Below, in pieces: positions 25,539 through 34,317 of a stretch of DNA of 64,000 nt. The notes under the pieces are model-generated. The model was not told where the DNA came from. It saw nothing but the letters and a program-made list of their open reading frames with translations, and ran no database searches. A program made the position numbers and the translations under genes. Location: positions 372,001 through 436,000 of the forward strand of contig NZ_JAZAPB010000002.1 in NCBI RefSeq assembly GCF_036321025.1, given 5' to 3'. Every line of letters begins with the position of its first letter. Within the stretch, counting starts at the first letter, position 1. Origin of the DNA: Alteraurantiacibacter hainanensis (GTDB lineage Bacteria; Pseudomonadota; Alphaproteobacteria; Sphingomonadales; Sphingomonadaceae).

Positions 25539-27668
25539 ATGCAATTCCAGAATGACATGAGCGTGGTCCGCAACGGGGCCGACGCCGGTGTGCAACAAAT
25601 GGACGACGCGCTGCAGCTGCTGATTCAGCGGCTGTGGCAGCGTGCGAAAGAACTGAAATACGTGCTGCTCTTCGTGGTGGCCGCCACGATCCTTCTCGGC
25701 ATCGCGGTAACGCTGCTGCAGAGCCCCCAGTACAACGCCAGTTCGCGGATCGAGATCAGCCGCATCGACGTGGGTTCGGCGGGCACCGAAGACCTGAGCT
25801 TCGACATGCAGATCCGCGACCGGCAGTATTACGAAACCCAGTACGAGCTCCTCGGATCGCGCTTTCTTGCAGAGCGCGTGGTTGAGGACGAGAACCTCGC
25901 GCAGGATCCCTATTTTCGCGAGGCTTTCGGCGTAGAGGAAAGCGACGTTTCGCCGCGTACTCTGGCCAACATGGTTCAGAACGCCGTGACGATCGTTCCC
26001 ATCGAGAATTCGCAGCTCGTCGATATCGTGGCGACGACCTCGTCACCCGATCTTTCCGCCCGCATCGCCAACTCCTGGGCGGAACAGTTCCTGGCCGCCA
26101 ACTACGACAAGCGTTTCGGCGACACCCAGCTCGCGCGCGAGCGACTGGAAAACCAGCTGGCGGAACTGCGCGTTGCCCTGGAAGAATCGGAAGCCGAGCT
26201 GGCGTCCTATTCGACCGAGAACGAAATCGTCGTCCTCAATTCCCCGGCCACCGAGACGGGGCAGCAGCAGACCGGACAGGAAACGCTGTCCACCTCGCAG
26301 CTTTCGGCTCTCAACCAGGCGCTGATCGATGCGTCGCTTCGGCGGATCGAGGCGCGTAGCGCGCTGGAAGCAGAACGCGGCAATGCCGAGGTCGACAGCG
26401 CGGCAGCTCTTCGTTCACGCCGGGCCGAGGCCGAGGCCCAGCTGGCCAACCTGCGCACCTCGCTTGGCCCTCAGAATCCGCGCGTTATGGCGCTGGAGGC
26501 GGAAATCGAATCGCTCGACCGTTCGATCAGCAGCGAAGGCGGGGTCATGAGTTCGGCGCGCCAGGCCGCCTACGAGCGGGCTCTGCGCGAGGAATCCGAA
26601 CTGCGCGAAAGGTTCGAAGCCGCGCGCGGCCGTTACCTCGCCGAGCAGAACCTCGGTACCGAATACGGCATCCTGCGCCGCGAGGTGGATACCAACCGCG
26701 AACTCTACGACGCCCTTCTGCAGCGCTACACCGAACTCGGCGTGGGCGAGGCGGGCACCAACAACATGACGCTGATCGAACGGGCAACGCCGCCCGCGCA
26801 GCCGAGCGGGCCATCGCTAGTCCGCAATCTGCTGGTCGCGCTGATCGTCGCGTTGGTGCTGTCCATGGCCATTGTCTACCTGTCGGACTTCTTCGATCGC
26901 AGCCTGCGTCATATCGCGCAGATCCGTCAGCAGCTCGGCTTGCCGGTGATAGGGGCAATCCCTGCCAACGAGGGCGAGGACATGATGCAGGGCCTCGTCG
27001 ATCCCAAGTCGCAGATCACCGAGGCCTATGCATCAAGCCGCACCAGCATGCTCGGTCTGCTTCCCGACGACGGGCGCAAATCGGTGATGCTGACCAGCAC
27101 CCGTCCGGCCGAGGGCAAGACCATTTCCTCGCTGGCGCTGGCGCGCAGCCTGCAGCGGGTCGGCAAGCGCGTGGTCCTGCTGGATCTCGACATGCGCCGC
27201 GCGGGCCTGTCGCGCCTGCTCGGCATCACCGCCAAGACCAACGGCCTCAGCGAACTGCTGTCGGGCGCGGTGAGCGAACCCAACATCGTTCACCTCGACG
27301 GCCACGGGGTCGATTTCATTCCCAGCGGTTCCCTGCCCAGCGATTCCGGCGATCTGATCGCACGCGGCACGCTGAAGCAGCTCGTTCGGCAGCTGGAGAA
27401 GCAATACGATTTCGTGATTATCGACAGCCCGCCCGTGCTCGGCCTCGCCGACGCGGTGGAAATCGGCCACGTCGCCGGATCGGTCATCTTCGTGATGCAG
27501 GCCAACGAAACGTCGATCTACGCCATCCGCAACGCCCTTGCGCGACTGCGTCAGCCGGGGATCGATATTCTCGGCGCTCTCGTCACCAAGGTCGATCAGC
27601 GCAATGACGAGTACGGTTACGGCGGCAAGTACGGCTACGGCTACAGTTACGAACCGAGCGAGGCCTGA
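25539..27668 (+). CDS. Wzc/ExoP-type chain-length regulator and tyrosine autokinase
   Basis: A 709-residue fused co-polymerase and BY-kinase. It has a membrane helix at about 40-60, a long periplasmic coiled-coil Wzz domain, and a second helix at about 425-450. The cytoplasmic ATPase has Walker A S-T-R-P-A-E-G-K-T (~517-525), Walker A' V-V-L-L-D-L-D-M-R-R (~545-553) and Walker B V-I-I-D-S-P-P. The C-terminal tail has six Tyr within about 15 residues, which is the autophosphorylation cluster. It controls polymer length and export. An aggaa ribosome site precedes ATG 25539. No Wzb-type phosphatase gene is seen in this window. Confidence 0.94.
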   Translation: MQFQNDMSVVRNGADAGVQQMDDALQLLIQRLWQRAKELKYVLLFVVAATILLGIAVTLLQSPQYNASSRIEISRIDVGSAGTEDLSFDMQIRDRQYYETQYELLGSRFLAERVVEDENLAQDPYFREAFGVEESDVSPRTLANMVQNAVTIVPIENSQLVDIVATTSSPDLSARIANSWAEQFLAANYDKRFGDTQLARERLENQLAELRVALEESEAELASYSTENEIVVLNSPATETGQQQTGQETLSTSQLSALNQALIDASLRRIEARSALEAERGNAEVDSAAALRSRRAEAEAQLANLRTSLGPQNPRVMALEAEIESLDRSISSEGGVMSSARQAAYERALREESELRERFEAARGRYLAEQNLGTEYGILRREVDTNRELYDALLQRYTELGVGEAGTNNMTLIERATPPAQPSGPSLVRNLLVALIVALVLSMAIVYLSDFFDRSLRHIAQIRQQLGLPVIGAIPANEGEDMMQGLVDPKSQITEAYASSRTSMLGLLPDDGRKSVMLTSTRPAEGKTISSLALARSLQRVGKRVVLLDLDMRRAGLSRLLGITAKTNGLSELLSGAVSEPNIVHLDGHGVDFIPSGSLPSDSGDLIARGTLKQLVRQLEKQYDFVIIDSPPVLGLADAVEIGHVAGSVIFVMQANETSIYAIRNALARLRQPGIDILGALVTKVDQRNDEYGYGGKYGYGYSYEPSEA

Positions 27669-27711
27669 TCCTGGGCCGAAGCCTTGACCGCAGCGGCGCC
27701 GGGAAAGCCTG

Positions 27712-28851
27712 ATGCGAAACATCGTTATCATCGCAGTTGCGGCGCTGCTGGCCATTCTCGCCGGTAGCCAGGCCCTGTCCAACGCCCTGGCATCCAGGGA
27801 GCCGGCGCTTGCGGCGCGGCTTTCGCCCTTGGCAGCCGAGGCCAGTGAACGCGAGGCCGCTTCGCTGGTTTCGGCCGACACGGGTGCGCTTACCATCGAT
27901 GTCTCCGCTGCCCGCGGGGCGGCCAGCCGCGCACTGGACAGGAGCCTTCTTTCGACCGAGGCGCTCGCGATCCTGGCCCTAGCCAGCCCGGACCCGGACC
28001 GGCAGGCCGAAATCATGGAGGGGGCGCTTGCCCTGTCCCGGCGGGGCCGTGTGCTGAATTCCGCCGCCATGATGACCTATGCCGAGACCCGGCAGGTCGA
28101 CGAACTGCTCGAGACGCTCAACCGCACGCTGCTGATCTATCCTTCGCAGAAGGAGGCGATGATCCCGTTGCTGATCGAGCAGCTTTCAAATGACGGGCTG
28201 GTGCCGGCCTTCGTCGATCTTCTGGCGACCGAGCCGCAATGGGCCGAGGATTTCCTCGTCGAGGCCGCGGTGCAGGACGAACTGGCCGACAACCTGGCGG
28301 CTATCAGGCTAGCCCTGCCGCGCGATACGCAGGTCGGCTACGAGGCCGATCGCTCGATCCTGCGCGCTCTTGCCCGCGTGCGAAGCTACGATACCGCAGC
28401 ACAGCTATACGCCCGCATCCTGGGTGAGGAGAGCCTGCCTCCGGTGTCGGGCTCGCTGGGCTGGGGCAACGTCTACTCGCCGTTCCACTGGGACGTTTAC
28501 GACCGGGCCGGGCGCTTCGCCCGCGTCGATTCGGATGGGAACGCGCTCGGCCTGACGGTGCGCAGTGGAAACGGCGGACTGCTGGCCCGCAGGCTGATCC
28601 GCCTGCCTGAAACGACCACGGTGTTCCAGGTATCGCACACGCTGGACGTGCGTTCGGCCAGCCATGTCAGGCTGACGCTGCAATGCGCGCAAGGAGAAGG
28701 CCGCTGGTCCGACACGCTGGGTCCGTCGCCCACGATGATGCGCGTGGACCAGGAGCTGGACTGCGAATACGTGTGGCTGGGCATCACCGCACGCGCGCCC
28801 GCAGGCACGGTCCCGCTGTCCGGACAGATTACCGACATTACCGTGATGTAG
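27712..28851 (+). CDS. Unrecognised exported or membrane-anchored protein of the polysaccharide cluster
   Basis: A 379-residue protein that I do not recognise. Residues ~1-25 form a hydrophobic signal or anchor. Residues ~50-230 are Ala/Leu-rich helical pairs that could be TPR-like repeats (L-L-S-T-E-A-L-A-I-L-A-L-A-S-P-D-P-D is TPR-like). The last ~140 residues look beta-rich, with S-G-N-G-G-L-L-A-R-R and L-T-L-Q-C-A-Q segments like a carbohydrate-binding sandwich. It starts 43 nt after the autokinase gene on the same strand and is followed by tRNA-Ser, so it ends the plus arm. A role in polymer assembly or secretion is inferred from position only. Confidence 0.75.
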   Translation: MRNIVIIAVAALLAILAGSQALSNALASREPALAARLSPLAAEASEREAASLVSADTGALTIDVSAARGAASRALDRSLLSTEALAILALASPDPDRQAEIMEGALALSRRGRVLNSAAMMTYAETRQVDELLETLNRTLLIYPSQKEAMIPLLIEQLSNDGLVPAFVDLLATEPQWAEDFLVEAAVQDELADNLAAIRLALPRDTQVGYEADRSILRALARVRSYDTAAQLYARILGEESLPPVSGSLGWGNVYSPFHWDVYDRAGRFARVDSDGNALGLTVRSGNGGLLARRLIRLPETTTVFQVSHTLDVRSASHVRLTLQCAQGEGRWSDTLGPSPTMMRVDQELDCEYVWLGITARAPAGTVPLSGQITDITVM

Positions 28852-28885
28852 GCCTGCACGCCAAAGGTGATGGAGAAGAAGCCGG

Positions 28886-28977
28886 TGGCGGAGACGGAGG
28901 GATTCGAACCCTCGATACCCCGATAGGGGTATGGTTCCTTAGCAGGGAACTGGTTTCAGCCACTCACCCACGTCTCC
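28886..28977 (-). tRNA. tRNA-Ser (GCU)
   Basis: On the minus strand a 92-nt tRNA starts GGAGACG and ends CGTCTCC-G-CCA, a 7-bp acceptor stem with encoded CCA. It has a long variable arm (class II) and a GGTTCGAATCC T-loop. The anticodon GCU is at 28943-28941. It lies at the end of the polysaccharide cluster on the opposite strand. Confidence 0.97.
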
Positions 28978-29198
28978 GGACCCAGCGGCAAGATGCGCGC
29001 TATAACGACGGGCGGCGGGCGCTTCAAGGGCGCAATCGCATTGCCGCGAAAGGGAAATGAACCCCGCGCCAGCGATTCGTTTCGTCGCGATTTGGATTCG
29101 ATTCGCCGCCTATTCATTGCCGCTTCAGCCGCCGGGGACTCAAACTGACGGTGAATAGGACCGCTTGCCATCAAGGCGGCGGCACAAGGAGAATTCCC

Positions 29199-30029
29199 AT
29201 GCGCCCGATCCGAAAGGCCATTGCCGCCGCCGCGCTGTCCGCGCTGGCCGCGCTTTCGCTTCCCGCCGCCGCGCAGCAGATCGAGACCGTCGACCCGGAC
29301 ACCATGATCGACGGCGACCTGGTCGATCCGCCCTCGCGCAGCTCTGCCGAGCCTGGCTTCGAAGGCACTTACGATGCCGGCGAACCGGGCGACCGGTACG
29401 ACAGCGGCCCGACGGGCGAACTGCCTCCTGTCGATCCCTCTCGCGACGCCCCGGCCAGCGCCGCCGCGCCGGTAGCCGGCCCTGCGGCGACCACCGCGAC
29501 GCAGGCTGCGCCCGCCACGCAGACGGCTGCCACCGCGCAGGCGCAGCCGACCTATGCCGAGGACGACCTGATCGGCGCTGCCGAAGGTCTGTTCGGTCGC
29601 GGCGCCGAAGGCCTCGCCCGGTTGATCCAGGATATCCTTTCCGAGCAGGGCGAACCCAACGGCTACATCGTCGGCCGCGAGGCGGGCGGCGCTTTCGTTG
29701 TCGGCGTGCGCTACGGCTCGGGCACGCTGCACCACAAGGTGGAAGGCAACATGCCGGTCTACTGGACCGGACCGTCGATCGGTCTGGATGCCGGTGCCAA
29801 TGCCGGCAACACCTTCGTGCTGGTCTACAACCTACACGACACGGACGAACTCTACGAACGCTTCCCGGCGGGCGAGGGCCAGGCCTATCTGGTGGGCGGC
29901 TTCAACGCCAGCTACGTGCGCAAGGGCGACGTGGTGCTGATCCCCATCCGCGTGGGGGCCGGGCTGCGGCTGGGCGTGAACGCGGGCTACATGCGCTTCT
30001 CGCGCAATCAGCGCTGGTTGCCCTTCTAG
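29199..30029 (+). CDS. DUF1134 / EipA-like periplasmic protein
   Basis: A 276-residue exported protein. It has a signal peptide (M-R-P-I-R-K-A-I to A-A-A-Q-Q), then a ~100-residue Ala/Pro/Thr-rich linker, then a DUF1134 domain from about residue 125 (G-Y-I-V-G-R-E-A-G-G-A-F-V-V-G-V-R-Y-G). DUF1134 includes Brucella EipA, a small periplasmic beta-barrel linked to envelope integrity. The start at 29199 has AAGGAG upstream; an earlier ATG at 29151 would bury the signal. It is a single gene between tRNA-Ser and the aminotransferase. Confidence 0.87.
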   Translation: MRPIRKAIAAAALSALAALSLPAAAQQIETVDPDTMIDGDLVDPPSRSSAEPGFEGTYDAGEPGDRYDSGPTGELPPVDPSRDAPASAAAPVAGPAATTATQAAPATQTAATAQAQPTYAEDDLIGAAEGLFGRGAEGLARLIQDILSEQGEPNGYIVGREAGGAFVVGVRYGSGTLHHKVEGNMPVYWTGPSIGLDAGANAGNTFVLVYNLHDTDELYERFPAGEGQAYLVGGFNASYVRKGDVVLIPIRVGAGLRLGVNAGYMRFSRNQRWLPF

Positions 30030-30077
30030 CACGCAAAGTTTCTTGCAGAGGCGGCGGCGTGGCGGCATGGAGCCGCC

Positions 30078-31253
30078 ATGCTCGACAGACTTGACCAACA
30101 ACCGCCCGACGCCTTGCTTGCGCTGATCAAGCTCTACGAGGCTGATCCCCGCCCCACCAAGATCGACCTTGGCGTGGGTGTATACCGCACCGCCGATGGC
30201 GGCACTCCCGTGTTCCGCGCGATCAAGAGCGCGGAAAAGCGGCTGGTGGAAGAGCAAGGCACCAAGGCCTACCTCGGCCCCGAAGGCGACATGGGCTTCG
30301 TTCGCGGACTGGTTCCTCACGTGTTTGGCGAGACCGGCGACCGTGATGGCCGCATCGAGGGCATGCAGACACCTGGCGGAACCGGCGCGGTGCGTCTGGC
30401 CGTCGCCCTGGCGAAGAAGGCCGGGGTCGAAACGATCTGGATGGGTGTGCCCAGCTGGCCCAACCACGCGCAGATCCTGGCCGACTGCGGTATGGCGACA
30501 GAGACCTTCAACCACGCGACGAACGATGGCTCTGCCGACATGGCCGCGCTGCGCGAAGCAATCGGCAAGGCCGGCAAGGACCATGCCGTGCTGCTGCACG
30601 GGGCGTGCCACAACCCGACCGGCGTCGACTACACCGATGCCGAGTGGGACGAGATTGCCGCGCTTCTAGCCGAGACCGGCGTGCTGCCGATCATCGATCT
30701 TGCCTACCAGGGCCTAGGCGACGGGATGGATGCCGACGCCTACGGCCTTCGCGCGGTACTCGCCGCGGTTCCGGAAGCGCTGGTGGCCTACAGCTGCGAC
30801 AAGAATTTCGGCCTCTATCGCGACCGGGTGGGCGCGCTGTTCGCCATGGGTGCGAATGCGGAGGACACGGGCCGTATTATGTCCAACGGGGCGGCACTGG
30901 CCCGCGCCAACTGGTCCATGCCGCCCGACCACGGCGGGGCCGCCGTGCGGATGATCCTTGAGGACGAGGACATGACCGCCGAATGGCTGGCCGAGGTGGA
31001 AGAAATGCGCCAGCGCATCGGCGCGGTGCGCGCGAAGCTAGCCGCATCCAGCAATGCCGGCGGCATCGACCTGACCCCGCTCGGCCGACAGAAAGGCATG
31101 TTCGCCATGCTGCCCGTGACAAAGGAACAGGTGCAGCAGCTGCGCGAGGATCACGGCGTCTACATGGCCGGATCGGGCCGCATCAACGTGGCCGGCCTGA
31201 CCATGGGCAACATTGACGCCTTCGTTGCCGCGCTTGCGGATTTAACCGGCTGA
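30078..31253 (+). CDS. Aromatic amino acid / aspartate aminotransferase (class I)
   Basis: A 391-residue PLP-dependent transaminase of the AspC/TyrB subgroup. The cofactor lysine lies in S-C-D-K-N-F-G-L-Y-R-D-R-V-G, matching the family pattern. The N-terminal D-Q-Q-P-P-D-A-L-L, L-G-V-G-V-Y and A-Y-L-G-P-E-G segments also fit. It transfers the amino group between aspartate or aromatic amino acids and 2-oxoglutarate in the cytoplasm. AspC or TyrB specificity cannot be decided by eye. A short inverted repeat follows (31269-31275 with 31291-31297) without a T-run. Confidence 0.93.
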   Translation: MLDRLDQQPPDALLALIKLYEADPRPTKIDLGVGVYRTADGGTPVFRAIKSAEKRLVEEQGTKAYLGPEGDMGFVRGLVPHVFGETGDRDGRIEGMQTPGGTGAVRLAVALAKKAGVETIWMGVPSWPNHAQILADCGMATETFNHATNDGSADMAALREAIGKAGKDHAVLLHGACHNPTGVDYTDAEWDEIAALLAETGVLPIIDLAYQGLGDGMDADAYGLRAVLAAVPEALVAYSCDKNFGLYRDRVGALFAMGANAEDTGRIMSNGAALARANWSMPPDHGGAAVRMILEDEDMTAEWLAEVEEMRQRIGAVRAKLAASSNAGGIDLTPLGRQKGMFAMLPVTKEQVQQLREDHGVYMAGSGRINVAGLTMGNIDAFVAALADLTG

Positions 31254-31399
31254 GCCGACGCTTTCCTGAGCCGCCGGTCCCGGTGATCAGGGCGGCTACC
31301 GCGCTTGTGAGCAGGAACCCTCGGCATGGGCGCGACGTAGCGGCAGGGATCGCTGCGAAGGAAATGTTGTAGCGCACCGGCATGCAGCGGGGTGCGTCG

Positions 31400-32554
31400 T
31401 CAGGTTCTTTCCTGGTCGAGGCCGAAGCTTTCATCGACGATACGGGCAGCAAGGGCGCGCGTCTCGCTCGAATCCTCGCTCGCCGCTACCGCTTCGATGG
31501 GTGCGGTCAGCCTATAGATCAGGCGATTCTCGCCAAGCTCGCGGCTTGCTTCGCCTTTCAGCATCGTCGGGATGACCCGGGTCAGCAGCTTCGTGCCGAA
31601 TCCTTCTTCCTGCGCCGGCTGGCCCTGCGCGATGGACAGCGCGTCTTCTCGCCATACCAGTTCGAAGCCCTCGTCGTCTGCCGACCAGAGAACCTCGACG
31701 CGGGTGTCCTGCGAGACGGCAAGACCGTATTTCTGCGTGTTGGTTGCCAGTTCATGCAGGGCGAGGCTCAGTTGCTGGGCCGCCTCGGAATTCACTTTCA
31801 GGTCCGGCCCTTCGCAGGAAACCCGCTCGCCATACATCTCGATCAGCGGCGCAAGCCGGTTTTCGACTACGCGCCTCAGTCCGGTCGAAGCCCGCTCGTC
31901 GCGGCTGATCGCTCTTGTCGCATCCGCCAGGGCCCTGATCCGCCCGAGGAAGGTGGCGAGGAAATCCTCGGTCCTATCCTTCCCCCGGGCAGACTGGTTG
32001 GCCAGCGAGGAAACCACCGCCAGCAGATTGCCGCTCCGGTGAACGGCTTCCCGTGTCTGCACGGCCAGCATCTGATTGGCGGACTTGAGTTCGCGGGTCC
32101 GCTCCTCGACCTGCTTCTCGAGCGAGGCGAGGGTGGCCTTGTGGGCCGCGATTTCTTCCCTCAGCCGCGCGTTCACATCCTCCAGCGCCCTCGGGGACGG
32201 CAAGGCGATCAGGGTCGGCACCAGTCGAAACAGGACGATCGCGGTGGTCATCGAGACAAGGCCGGTCGCCAGCTTGACCCACCCGACGATGGGATAGATC
32301 GGATACCACAGGGTGACGATGCCGAAGAGATGCGTCAGGCCGCACAGCAGGATGAAGGCGGCAAAGAGCGCGATCAGGCCGCGATGCGGCATCTCGTCGC
32401 GCTGGCGCAGGACCGAGATCAGCGCCAGCGGTATCGCCGTGTAGGACAGGAAGATCAGCAGGTCCGAGCCGGCCCAGAGCAGGACCAGCCACGGCTGCCA
32501 GAGCAGGCACATACCGTGGGGCATGTACGCGCCGTATTCGATGATGTGCTCCAT
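31400..32554 (-). CDS. HWE-family sensor histidine kinase with ethylene-receptor-like membrane domain
   Basis: A 384-residue membrane kinase. Residues ~18-112 form three helices resembling the N-terminus of ethylene receptors, with Asp31, Tyr38, Ile41, Pro42, Ile68, Cys71 and His75. From memory of ETR1 numbering these match Asp25, Tyr32, Ile35, Pro36, Ile62, Cys65 and His69 at identical spacing; Cys65 and His69 are the Cu(I) ligands there. A coiled coil follows (~124-165), then the phospho-acceptor His172 (A-V-H-R-S-G-N-L-L-A-V-V). An HWE-type catalytic domain follows, with L-H-E-L-A-T-N and V-W-R-E (the W-x-E). No receiver or response regulator gene adjoins it. Cu/ethylene binding is inferred. 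Confidence 0.88.
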   Translation of the reverse strand: MEHIIEYGAYMPHGMCLLWQPWLVLLWAGSDLLIFLSYTAIPLALISVLRQRDEMPHRGLIALFAAFILLCGLTHLFGIVTLWYPIYPIVGWVKLATGLVSMTTAIVLFRLVPTLIALPSPRALEDVNARLREEIAAHKATLASLEKQVEERTRELKSANQMLAVQTREAVHRSGNLLAVVSSLANQSARGKDRTEDFLATFLGRIRALADATRAISRDERASTGLRRVVENRLAPLIEMYGERVSCEGPDLKVNSEAAQQLSLALHELATNTQKYGLAVSQDTRVEVLWSADDEGFELVWREDALSIAQGQPAQEEGFGTKLLTRVIPTMLKGEASRELGENRLIYRLTAPIEAVAASEDSSETRALAARIVDESFGLDQERT

Positions 32555-32710
32555 TCAGTGCCCCCAGATCGCGCCGCCGGCCTCCCGGATTTCTCTCGGC
32601 GCGCGGCACGCGCACCCTAGAACGGAATTGCGTCGCAGAGAACCGCTATCGACGCGGCCGATTGCGGTTTGCGATCAAGGATATGGAAGGATTTCGCGCC
32701 GGAGGCGCCG

Positions 32711-33331
32711 CTACCCTGCCCGCAGCGCCTGCATCCGGTGCAGATAACGCGCGATGGTATCCACCTCGAGGTTCACTTCCTCGTCCTGCCGCAGCTCGCC
32801 CAGCGTGGTGACGTCGGCGGTATGGGGGATGATATTGAGCCCGAAATGCACCGACTTGTCGCTGCGGTCGCTCACCGAGTTCACGGTAAGCGAAACCCCG
32901 TCCACGGTGATGGAACCCTTGGGCGCGATGAACGGTGCGAGCGAGGCGGGGGCGGCGATCGTGAGGCGGGTCGAATCGCCTTCGGGCTGCCAGTCTGCCA
33001 CGCGGCCGACGGCATCGACATGGCCTGTAACGATGTGGCCGCCCAGTTCGTCGCCCAGCCGCAGCGAGGGTTCCAGGTTCAGGCGTGCTCCCTCGCGCCA
33101 CATGTCCGAGGCGGTGCGCGAAGTGGTTTCGGCAGAGACGTCGACGAGGAAATGCGCATCGCCCGCCGTGCCACCGCGATCCACCACGGTCAGGCAGACG
33201 CCCGAGCAGGCGATGGACGCGCCGATGTCGATCCCGGCGGGGTCGAGCGGGCAGGAAATGCGCACGCGCAGGTCGCCGCGCTTCTCGATGGATTCGATCG
33301 TGCCGATGGCGGTGACGATGCCGGTGAACAT
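32711..33331 (-). CDS. ribE: Riboflavin synthase alpha chain
   Basis: A 206-residue lumazine-type riboflavin synthase. It begins with the classic M-F-T-G-I-V-T-A-I-G-T-I and shows the internal duplication (C-S-G-V-C-L-T-V-V in the first half, T-V-D-G-V-S-L-T-V-N in the second). It makes riboflavin from two 6,7-dimethyl-8-ribityllumazine molecules. It abuts the ribD stop codon with no gap, so the two form one operon. I see no FMN riboswitch in front of ribD. Confidence 0.95.
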   Translation of the reverse strand: MFTGIVTAIGTIESIEKRGDLRVRISCPLDPAGIDIGASIACSGVCLTVVDRGGTAGDAHFLVDVSAETTSRTASDMWREGARLNLEPSLRLGDELGGHIVTGHVDAVGRVADWQPEGDSTRLTIAAPASLAPFIAPKGSITVDGVSLTVNSVSDRSDKSVHFGLNIIPHTADVTTLGELRQDEEVNLEVDTIARYLHRMQALRAG

Positions 33332-34315
33332 TCAGCCCCTCTTTCCAATGCCCGCCTGGTAGATTTCGAGCGTGTCGCTGCCTAGCGCCCGCAGTTCCAT
33401 CAGCACAAGCCCGTCGGCGAAGGCGGCCTCCAGCGTCGGATGGCCAATTTCGCCGATGGCGGGCTTGCCGCCGCCCAGCAGCACCGGGGCGCGGAAGATC
33501 AGCAGGCGGTCCACAAAACCCGCTTCCAGGAATGCGGAAGCGGTCTGCGAGCCGCCTTCCACCAGCAGGTAGCGCACGTCCTCGAGCGACGAGATCGCTT
33601 CGGGTGAGCGGATCGCCCGCCAGCCGTCGGGCACATTGCCCGACGTAAGGGCCACTCGCCGGGGCGAGCGGTGTTCAAGGCCGGGAAGGCGTGTGTCGAG
33701 ACGAGGATTGTCGGCGCGCAGCGTGCCGCCGCCGACGAGGATGGCGTCGGCCCGCGCGCGTTCGCGGTGGCCGTGGGCGCGCGCCGCTTCACCCGTGATC
33801 CACTGGCTCTCCCCGGTGGACGTGGCGATGCAGCCGTCGAGCGACATGGCGAGCTTTAGAGTGACATGCGGACGGTTGTGCGCGAGCGCGGCGGCGTGGC
33901 CCGAAAGCCCCAGCCTTGCGGGTGGCCAGTCGAGCAGCACCACTTCGCTGCCAGCGTCCGCGATCCGGACCACGCCATGTCCCGCCGTGCGCGCATCGGG
34001 ATCGCGCATCCCGACGACCATGCGGGCAAGTCCGGCCTCGGCAGCCAGGTCCGCGCATGCCGGGCCTCGGGGCGAGGTATGCGCGCAGGGTTCCAGCGTG
34101 ACATAGAGCGTGGCGCCGCGCGCAGCATCGCCGGCCTGTTCCAGCGCCACCGCTTCGGCATGGGGGCGGCCACCGGGCATGGTCCAGCCGCGACCCACGA
34201 CCTTGCCGTGCTTCACGATCATGGCACCGACACCGGGATTGGGGCTGGCCAATGGCCGCGCGCGTTCCGCCAGCGCGGCGGCGGCGGCCATCCAGCGGGC
34301 GTCGTCAGCAGGCAC
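33332..34315 (-). CDS. ribD: Bifunctional riboflavin deaminase/reductase
   Basis: A 327-residue fusion protein. The N-terminal deaminase has the zinc site H-A-E-A-V with T-L-E-P-C-A-H-T-S-P-R-G-P-A-C. The C-terminal reductase (from ~150) carries M-S-L-D-G-C-I-A and A-D-A-I-L-V-G-G-G-T-L-R-A-D-N-P-R-L. It does steps 2 and 3 of riboflavin synthesis from the GTP-derived pyrimidine. The start is GTG 34315, 2 nt after the stop of the upstream small membrane protein gene. It is slightly shorter than the E. coli protein (~367). Confidence 0.94.
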   Translation of the reverse strand: MPADDARWMAAAAALAERARPLASPNPGVGAMIVKHGKVVGRGWTMPGGRPHAEAVALEQAGDAARGATLYVTLEPCAHTSPRGPACADLAAEAGLARMVVGMRDPDARTAGHGVVRIADAGSEVVLLDWPPARLGLSGHAAALAHNRPHVTLKLAMSLDGCIATSTGESQWITGEAARAHGHRERARADAILVGGGTLRADNPRLDTRLPGLEHRSPRRVALTSGNVPDGWRAIRSPEAISSLEDVRYLLVEGGSQTASAFLEAGFVDRLLIFRAPVLLGGGKPAIGEIGHPTLEAAFADGLVLMELRALGSDTLEIYQAGIGKRG

Positions 34316-34317
34316 GG

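Noticed and set aside
28886..28977. tRNA-Ser as an integration site for the neighbouring polysaccharide cluster
   Set aside because: No integrase, repeated tRNA 3' end or change of base composition is visible.
31269..31297. 7-bp inverted repeat after the aminotransferase gene as terminator
   Set aside because: No T-run follows and the loop is long; not strong enough to list as a terminator.
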